Below, piece after piece: positions 9,602 through 19,147 of a stretch of DNA of 64,000 nt (the first letter of the stretch is position 1; the number at the start of each line of letters is the position of its first letter). Under the pieces are notes generated by a model. It saw nothing but the letters and a program-made list of their open reading frames with translations, was not told where the DNA came from and did no database searches. The position numbers were made by a program, and so were the translations under genes. The stretch is from Sinorhizobium sp. 8-89 (GTDB lineage: Bacteria; Pseudomonadota; Alphaproteobacteria; Rhizobiales; Rhizobiaceae), in NCBI RefSeq assembly GCF_030124325.1, contig NZ_JASKLR010000015.1:1-64000 (forward strand), read 5' to 3'.

Positions 9602-10927
9602 ATGCATCTTACACCTCAAGCTCAAGCGGTGATGCTTCTGACCGTATCGCTTGGGAAATCAGAGAGCCAAGATGGGAGGCCCTTCTCCAACAGCGAATGG
9701 GCGAAATTTGCTATTTGGCTGAAAGATCACGGGCTGGAGCCCGCTACCCTGCTGAAGGGCGATGTGGAATCTTTGCTTGCTGGCTGGGTGGATCGTACAA
9801 TCCCGGTAACGCGTATCCGTGCACTTCTAAGCAGGGGAGCGGCCCTTGGCCTTGCGCTCGAAAAGTGGCAACGCGCAGGCTTATGGGTGTTGACAAGGTC
9901 CGACCAGGATTACCCGGAACGATTTAAGCGACGTCTACGTTCCGAGTCGCCCGCTGTCCTGTTCGGTTGCGGAAATAAGGCTCTTCTTAATGCCGGTGGC
10001 ATTGCCGTCGTAGGATCGCGTGACGCCAACGAGGAGGACCTCGCTTACACTGATAAATTGGGAGCCGAGGCCGCGGCACAAGGGCATTCGATCGTCTCTG
10101 GAGGTGCCCGCGGTGTTGATCAGAGTGCAATGCTGGGAGCGTTGGAAAGAAAAGGAACGGCCCTGGGCGTTCTTGCCGATAGCCTCCTTCGATCCGCCAC
10201 ATCATCCAAATACCGGAAGCACATAATGTCCGGCGATCTGGCCCTGATCAGCCCCTTCAATCCCGAGGCGGGTTTCAATGTAGGCAACGCGATGTCGCGA
10301 AACCGGTACATTTACTGCCTCGCCGATGCCGCCGTCGTCATCAGCAGTACCCCCGATAAGGGGGGGACGTGGAACGGAGCACTCGAAGATCTTCGCGCTG
10401 GATGGGTGCCGCTTTGGGTTAAACAAAGCAACGACAGAAAATCCGGTAATCGACAACTTGTGCAGCGAGGGGCGCGCTGGCTTCCGGAAGACCTTCCTTC
10501 GTTCTCGAACTTGCTTGAGGGATCTCACCCGAGACCATCGCACACTTTGAGCAATGACCTTCCCTTGCTTGCGCCCGAGGCTGAGAGTGAGAAAAGGGGC
10601 GACACCCGTCCTATAGCTACGAGCCAGCAGCCGGCGAAGCCGGTGGCAGAAACGTCATCGATCCCGAGAGCATCGGCTCCCGAGGGACAGGCCCCGGTCG
10701 ATATTGATTTCTATGAGCTTTTTCTGGCTCGATTGCTTGACCTTACATCAGCCGCGCCGATGACGGCCGACGACATAGCTGCACGCCTTCACTTGGAGAA
10801 GTCACAGGTGAGCGCTTGGCTCAAGCGAGCGGTAGGGGATGGTAAGGCGTCAAAGATCCTGAAACCATTGAGGTACCAATTTGCAACAAGCCAAGAGCCG
10901 CAGGAGTCTTTGTTCAATAAGGACTGA
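9602..10927 (+). CDS. DprA-like DNA-processing protein
   Basis: A 441-aa protein with a central DprA/Smf Rossmann-like domain (about residues 125-280). Recognisable features are AVVGSRDANEED, the SGGARGVDQSAMLGAL motif, and NRYIYCLADAAVVI. Canonical DprA binds single-stranded DNA and loads RecA. Here the gene is coupled to the RecQ-PRTase gene and sits in a defence island, so an anti-phage or DNA-sensing role is more likely than natural transformation. The C-terminal ~70 residues look like a winged-helix domain (MTADDIAARLHLEKSQVSAWLKRAV). About 70 bases separate it from the next helicase gene. Confidence 0.85.
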   Translation: MHLTPQAQAVMLLTVSLGKSESQDGRPFSNSEWAKFAIWLKDHGLEPATLLKGDVESLLAGWVDRTIPVTRIRALLSRGAALGLALEKWQRAGLWVLTRSDQDYPERFKRRLRSESPAVLFGCGNKALLNAGGIAVVGSRDANEEDLAYTDKLGAEAAAQGHSIVSGGARGVDQSAMLGALERKGTALGVLADSLLRSATSSKYRKHIMSGDLALISPFNPEAGFNVGNAMSRNRYIYCLADAAVVISSTPDKGGTWNGALEDLRAGWVPLWVKQSNDRKSGNRQLVQRGARWLPEDLPSFSNLLEGSHPRPSHTLSNDLPLLAPEAESEKRGDTRPIATSQQPAKPVAETSSIPRASAPEGQAPVDIDFYELFLARLLDLTSAAPMTADDIAARLHLEKSQVSAWLKRAVGDGKASKILKPLRYQFATSQEPQESLFNKD

Positions 10928-10995
10928 AACTCCGTCAAGCAAGCCGCTGTTGGGGTCATCTTGACGTGGTGCATAAGGTTGCATACGGTTGCTGT

Positions 10996-13053
10996 ATGTC
11001 TCGTAATGATTCGCCGGATTTTCTTTCTTTGGCAGAGGCCGCTGATTACATCGGCGTCTCGAAAGACACGCTTCGCCGGTGGGATGCCGTAGGCCGACTT
11101 AAGTCGGTGAGGCGTCCGGGTAGCGGTTATCGCTTCTATCGTCGGCCAGACCTCGAGCCATTTCGGTTGGAATACCGGCGGGCGGAGCAAGCCGCCGAGG
11201 AACCAGAACATATCTTTCAGAGCTTACCCGTTGATATCGAATCGAACAGTCAGATTCGTGAGCCGCAGCAAGGTGCCCATCGAGCAGTGCGGACCCATTT
11301 CCAGGTTTCGAACGAGCCTGTGATTCTTCAAATCCCGGTTGGTTGCGGCAAGACCGGCGTGATGGCGACTTTACCGTTTGGAGTCGCCAAGGGGCGCACT
11401 TTGGTAATCACGCCCAATCTCACGATCCGAACTGGTGTCGCTCAAGCCCTGGACATCAGCAATCCCAAAAATTTCTGGCGGCGCACCGGCGCCATTCATG
11501 ATTTCTCTGCCGGTCCGTTTCGCGCAGTGCTCGATGGAGTCGACGCCAATCTTCACGACTGCAATGCCAGCCATTTCGTGGTGACAAACATCCATCAGTT
11601 GGCAAGCTCTGCCGACCGCTGGCTTCCGCAATTTCCGCCCAACTACTTTGATATGATCCTAATCGATGAGGGACATCATAACGTCGCCCCGAGCTGGGCG
11701 AAGGTTTACGAGCGCTTCCCGGCCGCGAAAGTCATCAGCCTGACCGCGACACCTTTCCGAAGCGATGGGTCACGACCTGTCGGGAAAGTCATTTATCGTT
11801 ACCCCTTCACCAGGGCAATGGTGAAGGGCTACATCAAGCAAATTCACTCGCGCAATGTCGCGCCATCGGAGTTGTCGTTCACATATCGGGACGACACGAA
11901 ACGCCACTCGCTAGAAGAGGTCATGGCACTGCGCGAGCAGGCTTGGTTCCGAAAGGGCGTCGCCCTTGCGCCCGAGTGCAATCGGCACATTGTTGACGCT
12001 AGCATCAAATATTTGCAGGAGCTGCGAGAACGGAGCGGGTTCCGTCACCAGATAATCGCGGTGGGATGTTCAGTGGACCATGCCCGCCAGATCCGCTCGC
12101 TGTACGAGGAGCGCGGCGTTCGCGCGCACGAGATCTACGGCGAAATGGATAGGGACAAACAAGACGCTGTTCTGACCAACCTTCGTACCGGGAAGCTAGA
12201 CTGTATTGTCCAGGTGCAGATGCTCGGAGAGGGCTTCGATCACCCGCCTCTTAGTGTCGCTGCGATCTTCAGGCCTTTCGCCAGTCTGTCACCCTACATC
12301 CAATTTGTGGGCCGGGTGATGCGGGTAGTTCATGAAGCAAAACCCGATCATCCCGACAACAATGCCTTCGTCGTGTCTCATGTTGGTTTGAACACCGATG
12401 CTCACTGGGACGATTTTCGTGAGCTGGACTTCGACGACCAGGCAATGGTCAAGAAGTGGCTTGAAGCAGAAGATCAAAGCGGCGAGGAAACGGGCGCCGG
12501 CGAACCCAGACGGTTTGACGTTGGCATGCTCGTGGATAATGAGATCATCGGTTCATTCATCAACCGCTCCTTTCTCGATCCTGAAGACGATCGAGTTTTA
12601 GACGAGATGCTTGACCACGAAGTTGGCGGTGGCCTGCGCCTTAGAGACTTGGTGAAGAAAGACCAACTGAGAGAAACGCTCCGGCGCAAACAGCAAGAGT
12701 CGTCGCCTGTGATCGACGTAGGCGAGCTCCCCGTACAGCCGCAGGCGCGGAGGGTCCAAGCGCGCAAGCGATTGTCTCAACGTACCGGGTCCGTAGCTGC
12801 CCGAATCCTCAAAGACCTAGGTCTTTCTCCGCACGGTAGGGAAGTGGGAAAATGCGACAAGACCGTCGCTGGCCGGGACAACCGAGCCGCGGTGACGTCT
12901 CTTCTCAACAAGGCGATCAACGAGCACTTGGGTATACTACCGGGGAGGCGGAACGATCCGGATGCAGTAAACAACGAAGACGCATTGTCGGCGCTGGACA
13001 TGCTCGGCGATAGGGTAAGGGATGCGCTGAAAGGAAAAAACGGCAATGCCTAA
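10996..13053 (+). CDS. DEAD/DEAH-box helicase with N-terminal MerR/excisionase-type HTH
   Basis: A 685-aa superfamily 2 helicase/translocase. The first ~45 residues form an excisionase/MerR-like helix-turn-helix (LSLAEAADYIGVSKDTLRRW). Walker A is PVGCGKTG near residue 115. A DEGH box (LIDEGHHNV) lies near residue 223, followed by SLTATP, and motif VI is QFVGRVMR, as in type III restriction and DISARM-like helicases. The C-terminal ~180 residues are unassigned. The frame is open from a GTG at 10966; ATG 10996 fits the HTH start better. It overlaps the following 79-aa gene by 8 bases. A role in DNA-targeting defence is inferred. Confidence 0.85.
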   Translation: MSRNDSPDFLSLAEAADYIGVSKDTLRRWDAVGRLKSVRRPGSGYRFYRRPDLEPFRLEYRRAEQAAEEPEHIFQSLPVDIESNSQIREPQQGAHRAVRTHFQVSNEPVILQIPVGCGKTGVMATLPFGVAKGRTLVITPNLTIRTGVAQALDISNPKNFWRRTGAIHDFSAGPFRAVLDGVDANLHDCNASHFVVTNIHQLASSADRWLPQFPPNYFDMILIDEGHHNVAPSWAKVYERFPAAKVISLTATPFRSDGSRPVGKVIYRYPFTRAMVKGYIKQIHSRNVAPSELSFTYRDDTKRHSLEEVMALREQAWFRKGVALAPECNRHIVDASIKYLQELRERSGFRHQIIAVGCSVDHARQIRSLYEERGVRAHEIYGEMDRDKQDAVLTNLRTGKLDCIVQVQMLGEGFDHPPLSVAAIFRPFASLSPYIQFVGRVMRVVHEAKPDHPDNNAFVVSHVGLNTDAHWDDFRELDFDDQAMVKKWLEAEDQSGEETGAGEPRRFDVGMLVDNEIIGSFINRSFLDPEDDRVLDEMLDHEVGGGLRLRDLVKKDQLRETLRRKQQESSPVIDVGELPVQPQARRVQARKRLSQRTGSVAARILKDLGLSPHGREVGKCDKTVAGRDNRAAVTSLLNKAINEHLGILPGRRNDPDAVNNEDALSALDMLGDRVRDALKGKNGNA

Positions 13054-13285
13054 AGTGCGAGATATCCTGATCCACGTCGGAGTGGAGCAGGCGCAACGCC
13101 AACGAAAATGTCGCCGGAATGCCGTGTATCTAATTCCCAAAGGGGAAAAGTGTTTAGTGGTGAAAACCGGTCCTACAAACGACGACTACAGCTACAGTCG
13201 CGATGCGGCGAAGGCGATGCTCGACGCCGCTTGGGCAAAGATGAAACGCCTATATGTGGATCTAGGGTTGGTGCCCCCGAATTAA
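13046..13285 (+). CDS. Small conserved-looking protein of the defence block
   Basis: A 79-aa basic protein whose ATG lies inside the last codons of the HTH-helicase gene (8-base overlap), which argues that it is real and co-translated. The sequence (MPKVRDILIHVGVEQAQRQRKC...) has a predicted beta-strand then helix pattern, with a Cys at residue 22. I do not recognise the family. By position it could be a helicase cofactor or a regulator of the Hachiman genes that follow. Confidence 0.6.
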   Translation: MPKVRDILIHVGVEQAQRQRKCRRNAVYLIPKGEKCLVVKTGPTNDDYSYSRDAAKAMLDAAWAKMKRLYVDLGLVPPN

Positions 13286-13297
13286 ACGGACAGCAGT

Positions 13298-13423
13298 ATG
13301 GGCGGCAAGCACATCTTTCTACAGCTTAAGACAGTGAGCTTCGGTGCAACATGCGCCAAACCGCTTGAGGACGGCATTTTAACCGAGATCAGTACGAAAC
13401 TGATTGCTGCACTGGACGTATAA
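13298..13423 (+). CDS. Possible 41-aa ORF translationally coupled to hamA
   Basis: An ATG at 13298 opens a 42-codon frame (MGGKHIFLQLKTVSF...) whose TAA shares its last base with the hamA ATG (TAATG). Such overlap is typical of coupled genes. No strong Shine-Dalgarno is visible before 13298 and there is no family resemblance. It may be a small leader peptide gene or a chance frame. Confidence 0.4.
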   Translation: MGGKHIFLQLKTVSFGATCAKPLEDGILTEISTKLIAALDV

Positions 13424-14424
13424 TGACCGACGACGGCGTAGCGATCGAAGCAGACATCGAACTAGTAGATGCTATTGCTGCGCTATCGGCAGATTGCACC
13501 GCTCTTTCCAAGAGGCTTCATCAGCTCGATCATACGATTACCACAGACTGCGCCGGGCTGACCCTCCGCCTTCACTATCCGGCTTTCAGGCAAGGGAAGG
13601 CGATGGTCGGAGAACTTGTCGACGCGATTTCTCACCACATTGTAGCATTCTGCCTCCCGCGGACCAAAGTTGCGCAGGTGGATGCCCTGTACGGCTCCAT
13701 ACCTGTTGCAGAGTTCAAGGTTCGATTGGAGCAGCTTCGACAATCTGCATTTGATCTTTTCAAGCGCGCTCAGCTTGCGTGCAACCGCAACGGCGAGGCC
13801 GGCGAGCTCCTACTTTATCTCTTCACCGAATGGGTACTCGGGGCTCCGCAGATTTTGGCTAAAATGTCCTTGAAGACGAATAGTCAGATGCCTGTGCATG
13901 GCGCCGATGGTGTCCATGTAAGGTTCTGCCCGGAGACGAAACGCCTGTTCATCTACTGGGGTGAATCCAAACTACATAAAGATTTGGGAAAAGCGATAAA
14001 CGATGCGGCAAAGTCGATCGCTGAATCGCTTACAGAAGAGAAGGTCAAGCATGAGATCGCGCTCGTCCACCGCAACCTGGATCTCTCAGGTTTGCCGTCG
14101 AGTGCAAAAGAGGCGCTCCTCTGCTACCTCGATCCCTATGCTGATGAATACGTCCATAGGTACGACGTGATCACATGCCTCATCTCATTCGATTTCGATG
14201 GCTTCGCGAAGACAGCCGCCGATCCTGAGACCTGCGACGCAGTGTTTAGAAAGCTGGCCGAGGAGAAACTCAAGTCGGCTAGCGTTGATCTCGCGCAGGC
14301 GCTCAAAGACAAGGGTCTCAATCACCAGCCCGTCGAGATGTTCTTCATGCCGGTGCCGTCAGTCGCGCGGTTGCGTGAACTCTTTCAAGACAAGATTGGT
14401 TGGAAGCCGATGGGGGGGAGCTGA
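13423..14424 (+). CDS. hamA: HamA, DUF1837 nuclease of a Hachiman anti-phage system
   Basis: A 333-aa DUF1837-type protein. HamA is the effector nuclease of Hachiman; it works with helicase HamB and degrades DNA when activated. The PD-(D/E)XK-like core is visible: E125/E128 in GEAGE, D162 in GADGVHVRF, and E181-S-K183 in YWGESK. Length is close to other HamA proteins. Its stop and the hamB start overlap (TGATG), giving the canonical hamA-hamB order. An uninterrupted frame and intact core suggest a functional gene. Confidence 0.85.
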   Translation: MTDDGVAIEADIELVDAIAALSADCTALSKRLHQLDHTITTDCAGLTLRLHYPAFRQGKAMVGELVDAISHHIVAFCLPRTKVAQVDALYGSIPVAEFKVRLEQLRQSAFDLFKRAQLACNRNGEAGELLLYLFTEWVLGAPQILAKMSLKTNSQMPVHGADGVHVRFCPETKRLFIYWGESKLHKDLGKAINDAAKSIAESLTEEKVKHEIALVHRNLDLSGLPSSAKEALLCYLDPYADEYVHRYDVITCLISFDFDGFAKTAADPETCDAVFRKLAEEKLKSASVDLAQALKDKGLNHQPVEMFFMPVPSVARLRELFQDKIGWKPMGGS

Positions 14425-16961
14425 TGCAGGAACTCGCCGACCGCGTTTGGGCAAATCCACGTTTTCGGGAAGCGGCTGCGCGTATCCAGCGCTCCTGGAT
14501 CTCCCGCGAACTCGGCTCCACGCCATCAGATTCGCCTGGAAATCCAGAAGACGCCGCCCGGATCATGCAGGCCGCAGCAGTGCTCGCCTGCTCCGCTACC
14601 CCCGAGCATCGTCGGCTCGCCTACCGCGCGGCGACGGCGGCATATGAACTGGTGGGCACCGATATCCTTCCGTTGGAGCAGGCGTTGCGGGTCGTACTCG
14701 GACGCCTCGGCAACTTCCCTGCCTTTCAGACGCGCGCCGACGTTGATCGCGCGCTTGCGGATATGCCGCCTCTGCTTGTGGCAGAGGAGTTGGCTCTCTC
14801 AGACGACCGGCGCGTCATGCTGCGCGACAAGCCATTTTTCCTCACTGCCTTTCAGTACGATCTCTGGGATCGGCTTGGTAAAGGCCGCCGCGTCGCAGTC
14901 GCCGCGCCGACCTCAGCAGGCAAATCGTTCGTTCTCCAGAACCATCTCGTGCGGCTCTACGACGGAGACACCGACAGAACTGTGGTCTATCTGGTACCCA
15001 CACGTGCGCTTATTGCACAGGTTTCGCAAGATCTTGCCAGCATCTTCTCGCAAGATCCGAAGGGACGTCCCGAAATTCTGACCGTGCCCACCGAGCCAGA
15101 CGTCGCGCTTTCGAAGCGCTCCATCTGCGTAATGACGCAGGAGCGAATGCAATTAATGCTTGGTGCGCATCCGGATTTCTCGGCGGATGTTGTGATCGCC
15201 GACGAAGCCCACAGCATCGCAGATGGTTCGCGTGGCGTTCTTCTTCAGTGGGTCGTCGACGATCTCTTGCGTCGCCGCCCGGACGCGCAACTGCTTTTTG
15301 CTAGTCCCGGAATTCGCAATTTGGAGGTATTCGGCCGAACCTTTGGACTCGACGACATCGAGAGAATGCCGTCGAGTGAACCGACTGTAGCACAGAACTT
15401 CTTGTCCGTGAGGATCGTCTCAGCCAGAGGGGGGCTCGTTTCCGTCCATTCGGTAGAGCCGGGGGGCCATGAAACCCAGGTTTCTGAGATCGTCATCGGC
15501 CACACGCTGGCAAGCCGTAAGGAAATGCTAGTTCACGTCTCCGCGGCGCTAGGAAAGGGCGCTGCAAACATCGTTTACGCCAATGGCGCAGCAGAGGCGG
15601 AAGACGTCGCACTCCAGCTATCGGAATTGCTGAAAGAGCGGGAGGCCACGCCTGATCGTGAGGCTCTCGCTCAGCTGGCGGCCGAATCCGTCCATGGGTC
15701 CTATGTACTGGCGGAATGTGTGCGGCATGGTATCGCGTTCCATTACTCCACTATCCCGACCCAGGTACGACAGGCGATCGAGAAGGCGGTATCCGATGGA
15801 GTGGTGGATTTCCTCGTATGTACAAGCACTCTCCTACAGGGAGTGAATCTTCCTGCTCGCAACGTCTTTATGTGCAAACCAGAAAAGGGGCGCACACACC
15901 CGCTTGAAGCAACCGACTTCTGGAACCTAGCAGGGCGAGCTGGCCGCTTGCGGCGCGAATTTCAGGGAAATATTTTCCTAATCGATTATGAAGCGTGGAA
16001 AGTGAAACCGCTGGATCAGCCGCGTGATAGTGTCATCGTTCCGGCAATCGAGACTGGCGTCACAGACAGACGCACCGACCTTGTAGCGACCATTACCCGC
16101 GACGGACCGCAACTTCGCGATGATCCCGACGTTGAAACAATCTTCGTTCGCTTGTTCGACGATCTCGAGCGCGGCGATCTGTCGAAAACCATGGATCGGT
16201 TCCACACCGCCGGAATCGATCCGGTTGCCACGGGTGAAATTGCGACAGCACTGATTGGGGCTGCAACGGAAATCACATTACCGGCGCACGTTCTCAGACG
16301 GAGTCCGAGTATCTCGCCGCACAAGCAGCAGGATCTCTATCGAGTTCTGGAAAGGATGGCAGCGGGTGATCGCGCAAAAGCCCGCGCGTTGATCCCCGCC
16401 CATCCCCGCGAATCTGGCGCCTATGATTCCTATGCCGCTGTTTTGAAGCTCTGCAACATGCATCTTGTCGGACTTCCCGAAACTGACCGGCGCCACCGCT
16501 TTCAAGCGCTAATGGCGACCTTCTGGATGAGCGGTGAGCCGCTCCCTCGCATCATAGAGCGCCAGATAATAAGAGGAGGTGCAGAGGCGAAATCTCGCAA
16601 GATCATTCGCGATGTTCTGGATGCCATCGAGAAGATCGTGCGCTTCGAGGCGGTCCGTCTGCTCAGTTGTTATTGCGGTGTCCTGCTGCAGTTGTTCGAA
16701 GACATTGGAATGCCAGACCTCGCGACCTCGGTTCCGCCGATTTCACTATATCTTGAAGTTGGCGCGTCTGACAGAACCATGATCAGCTTGATTGCTGTCG
16801 GACTTTCAAGAGCCTCTGCCGCCATTCTCAACGATGCCGCCGTAGACAAGAACATGGACGTTGCCGCTGCAAAGAACTGGCTAAAGACGAGACCCTTGGA
16901 AGTCTATGGTCTTTCACCGCTTCTATTGGAAGAAGCCAATAGGATCGCGCGGGAGTGCTAA
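14424..16961 (+). CDS. hamB: HamB, superfamily 2 helicase of a Hachiman anti-phage system
   Basis: An 845-aa Ski2-like superfamily 2 helicase following hamA with a 1-base overlap. Visible motifs: Walker A AAPTSAGKS near residue 165, DEAH in IADEAHSI near 258, a STLLQGVNLPA segment and NLAGRAGRLRRE (motif VI). The C-terminal third lacks further recognisable domains, as in other HamB proteins. HamB is thought to hold HamA inactive and scan DNA for damage or odd ends. The frame is intact. Confidence 0.85.
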   Translation: MQELADRVWANPRFREAAARIQRSWISRELGSTPSDSPGNPEDAARIMQAAAVLACSATPEHRRLAYRAATAAYELVGTDILPLEQALRVVLGRLGNFPAFQTRADVDRALADMPPLLVAEELALSDDRRVMLRDKPFFLTAFQYDLWDRLGKGRRVAVAAPTSAGKSFVLQNHLVRLYDGDTDRTVVYLVPTRALIAQVSQDLASIFSQDPKGRPEILTVPTEPDVALSKRSICVMTQERMQLMLGAHPDFSADVVIADEAHSIADGSRGVLLQWVVDDLLRRRPDAQLLFASPGIRNLEVFGRTFGLDDIERMPSSEPTVAQNFLSVRIVSARGGLVSVHSVEPGGHETQVSEIVIGHTLASRKEMLVHVSAALGKGAANIVYANGAAEAEDVALQLSELLKEREATPDREALAQLAAESVHGSYVLAECVRHGIAFHYSTIPTQVRQAIEKAVSDGVVDFLVCTSTLLQGVNLPARNVFMCKPEKGRTHPLEATDFWNLAGRAGRLRREFQGNIFLIDYEAWKVKPLDQPRDSVIVPAIETGVTDRRTDLVATITRDGPQLRDDPDVETIFVRLFDDLERGDLSKTMDRFHTAGIDPVATGEIATALIGAATEITLPAHVLRRSPSISPHKQQDLYRVLERMAAGDRAKARALIPAHPRESGAYDSYAAVLKLCNMHLVGLPETDRRHRFQALMATFWMSGEPLPRIIERQIIRGGAEAKSRKIIRDVLDAIEKIVRFEAVRLLSCYCGVLLQLFEDIGMPDLATSVPPISLYLEVGASDRTMISLIAVGLSRASAAILNDAAVDKNMDVAAAKNWLKTRPLEVYGLSPLLLEEANRIAREC

Positions 16962-17215
16962 TTTCCTCGGCTATTCAAGCTGCCATCATGACGGGGACAG
17001 ATTGCTCGACCAATCGCAGGAATCGGTGGTTGCGAGCCCCCGCAATCAATGGCTAGATAGGCTCAGTCTTGTCTGTAGTTCGACGCCGCATTCTCGTTTA
17101 TGAAACTGTGATCGGCAGGTGACTCCGCTCAAAGCCTTCGCAACGACCGCTCGTCCTCATTCCGCTGTCGTACCGGTGTTTCAAATCTTGGCGGTCGAAA
17201 TCTTCCGTCATCGGC

Positions 17216-17512
17216 TTAGCCCTCAAACAGTATGGCGGCATACTCCATTGCACCATGCAGAACGTGGACAATGACCACTTGCTCAGCTTCCACACGGTAG
17301 AAAATCAGGTAACTGCCATGAACCCTGCGGCGAACGCCGTGATGTTCATATCGAGGCACCAAAGGGAAGGCTTTTGAGGACGTTGCTAGCGTCAGACATT
17401 TCTGTTCCAGCTCATCAACGAATGACAACGCACGGGAGGGATTGTCCTTTGCGATGTAGTCACCGATCTGCTGCAAATCCGCCTTTGCTTCAGTCGTAAA
17501 GCGGACCTTCAT
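17216..17512 (-). CDS. parE: RelE/ParE family toxin
   Basis: A 98-aa ParE-type toxin (MKVRFTTEAKADLQQIGDYI...). The helix-beta order, the RALSFVDEL helix and the HGSYLIFYRV strand are typical of RelE/ParE toxins acting on gyrase or translation. It is encoded after its antitoxin with a 4-base overlap on the minus strand. Such modules stabilise integrative elements; here it separates the defence block from the IS-rich region. Confidence 0.9.
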   Translation of the reverse strand: MKVRFTTEAKADLQQIGDYIAKDNPSRALSFVDELEQKCLTLATSSKAFPLVPRYEHHGVRRRVHGSYLIFYRVEAEQVVIVHVLHGAMEYAAILFEG

Positions 17513-17769
17513 TCTGCCGAGTCCGGCAGCATGGCTTTGTATCGCTTACGCAGTTCGCTGAAAACATCTTCGGCGGCATGGGTGCGGCCAGCGTCAGCAT
17601 CGGTAATGCCGCGCATGATTGACGCATCGAGAGCGGCAAGACGTGTCTCACGATCTTGAATCAACCGCACTCCCTCTCGTAGTACTTCACTTTTCGAACC
17701 ATAGCGGCCCGTATCGACGAGCTGTTGGATATAGCTTTCGAGCTGTTTACCCAGATCGGCACTGATCAT
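17509..17769 (-). CDS. parD: ParD-like antitoxin (ribbon-helix-helix)
   Basis: An 86-aa type II antitoxin. The N-terminal ribbon-helix-helix (LGKQLESYIQQLVDTGRYGSK then SEVLREGVRLI) is characteristic of ParD. The ATG whose first base is 17769 is preceded by AGGAGA, so it is preferred over an open frame reaching 17868. It overlaps the toxin start and probably autoregulates the pair. Confidence 0.9.
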   Translation of the reverse strand: MISADLGKQLESYIQQLVDTGRYGSKSEVLREGVRLIQDRETRLAALDASIMRGITDADAGRTHAAEDVFSELRKRYKAMLPDSAE

Positions 17770-17989
17770 GTTGAAATCTCCTGCGGTCGAAGCTGTCCCT
17801 AATGTAATCTCCTTATCAACTATTATCAATATGCATTGCCTCATGCCCACCAGGTCCGCACATCGCATTTGGTAATGAACCGAGTACCGAACGGGACTGC
17901 TCCGTGCGGCCTATCCGCCAAGCGGGTAACTCGAGGGAAAAAGCGGTGTCGCGGAAAGACGATCGCGCAGGTGAGGAGGGTAAGACCAC

Positions 17990-18869
17990 GAGGATTGAGC
18001 TCACCATCGCACAAACCAGAAGATGTTGGACTTACTCCTGGTCACGCGGTTCATTCTCTGCGCGGAGCGCTTCCCCAAGTTAAGAACGACCGCGACGCGG
18101 CCGGCGGATCATATCCAGATTCGCACCTATCGTTGCGGCCCGTCAGCCTGAAATGCGCTTTGTCGAGCCGAAGACCGCTGATTAACAAGCGCGGGCGGTT
18201 CTGTTTCGGGCGCGCGAGCGTATTCTTCATCAGCGAACGGAACTGGTGAACGCTCCGCGCGCCGTTCTCTACGAATATGGGCAGGTCATTCCGCAGGGGA
18301 TTGGTCACATCAAGCGCATTGAGGCGATTGTCGAGGATGCTGAGATCGGCCTGCCCGAGCTTGTGCGGGAGGAGTGCCGCGACCTTCTGGCTCAGATCGG
18401 CGAGAAGACGGCCCGGATCGCGGAGAAGACGAAGAAGCTCACTGACCTGTCGCGGCAGAGCCAAACTGCGCGCCGGCTTCAGACCATGCCGGGTGTGGGG
18501 CCGCTGATCGCCCTAGCCGTCGAAGCTTTCGCGCCGGCGATGCAGAGCTTCCGATGCGGTCGAAACTTTGCTGCTTGGCTCGGCCTGGTTCCACGACAGT
18601 TCTCTTCTGGTGGGAAAGAAAGGCTAGGTCGGGTGTCGAAAGCTGGTCAGGCCGACATCCGCAGGCTCCTGATCATCGGGGCAATGGCCCGCGTGAGTTG
18701 GGCGTGTCGCAAACCGCCAGCGCAAGGATCGTGGCTCTCGCGGATGCTCGCGAAGAAGCCGCGCATGCTGGTGGCGATCGCATTGGCGAACAAGATGGGT
18801 CGGGAAATATGGGCCATGCTGACGAAGCAGGAAGATTATCGAGACCCGGCTCTGGCTGTGGTGGCGTGA
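17990..18869 (+). pseudogene. IS110-family transposase remnant
   Basis: The 18246-18869 part encodes the C-terminal Transposase_20 half of an IS110 enzyme, with TMPGVGPLIALAVEAF and AAWLGLVPRQFSSGGK as landmarks, through to a normal C-terminus. Upstream, family-like pieces continue in shifted frames (GHAVHSL, KNDRDAA near 18079-18100, then MRFVEPKTAD, a TAA at 18183, and RARERILHQRTELVN). The N-terminal DEDD part is mostly missing. Nonsense and frameshift changes make this a dead element. Non-coding tail sequence typical of IS110 seems to run to about 19100. Confidence 0.8.
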
Positions 18870-19147
18870 CAAGAAACCACCGCGGATAACCAGGACTGGC
18901 AAGGAGGTGTGAGAAGTCGCTGACCTCAATGGGCGCATGATCGAACAGATCTGGATCGGGAAAACCAGAGTTAAACTGAGGGCCTAGAACTCGTTTGGCA
19001 GATTTGAACCCGATCCGCAGATCACCATACCGGCCTGCGGCTTCTGAAGTGCCGCAAATAAAGGCCTGACAGAAGACCGCATTCGATCACACGGCAAAAG
19101 GGGTCAGACACTACTTGCACAACGGACGGCAACCACAGAAGTTAAAC

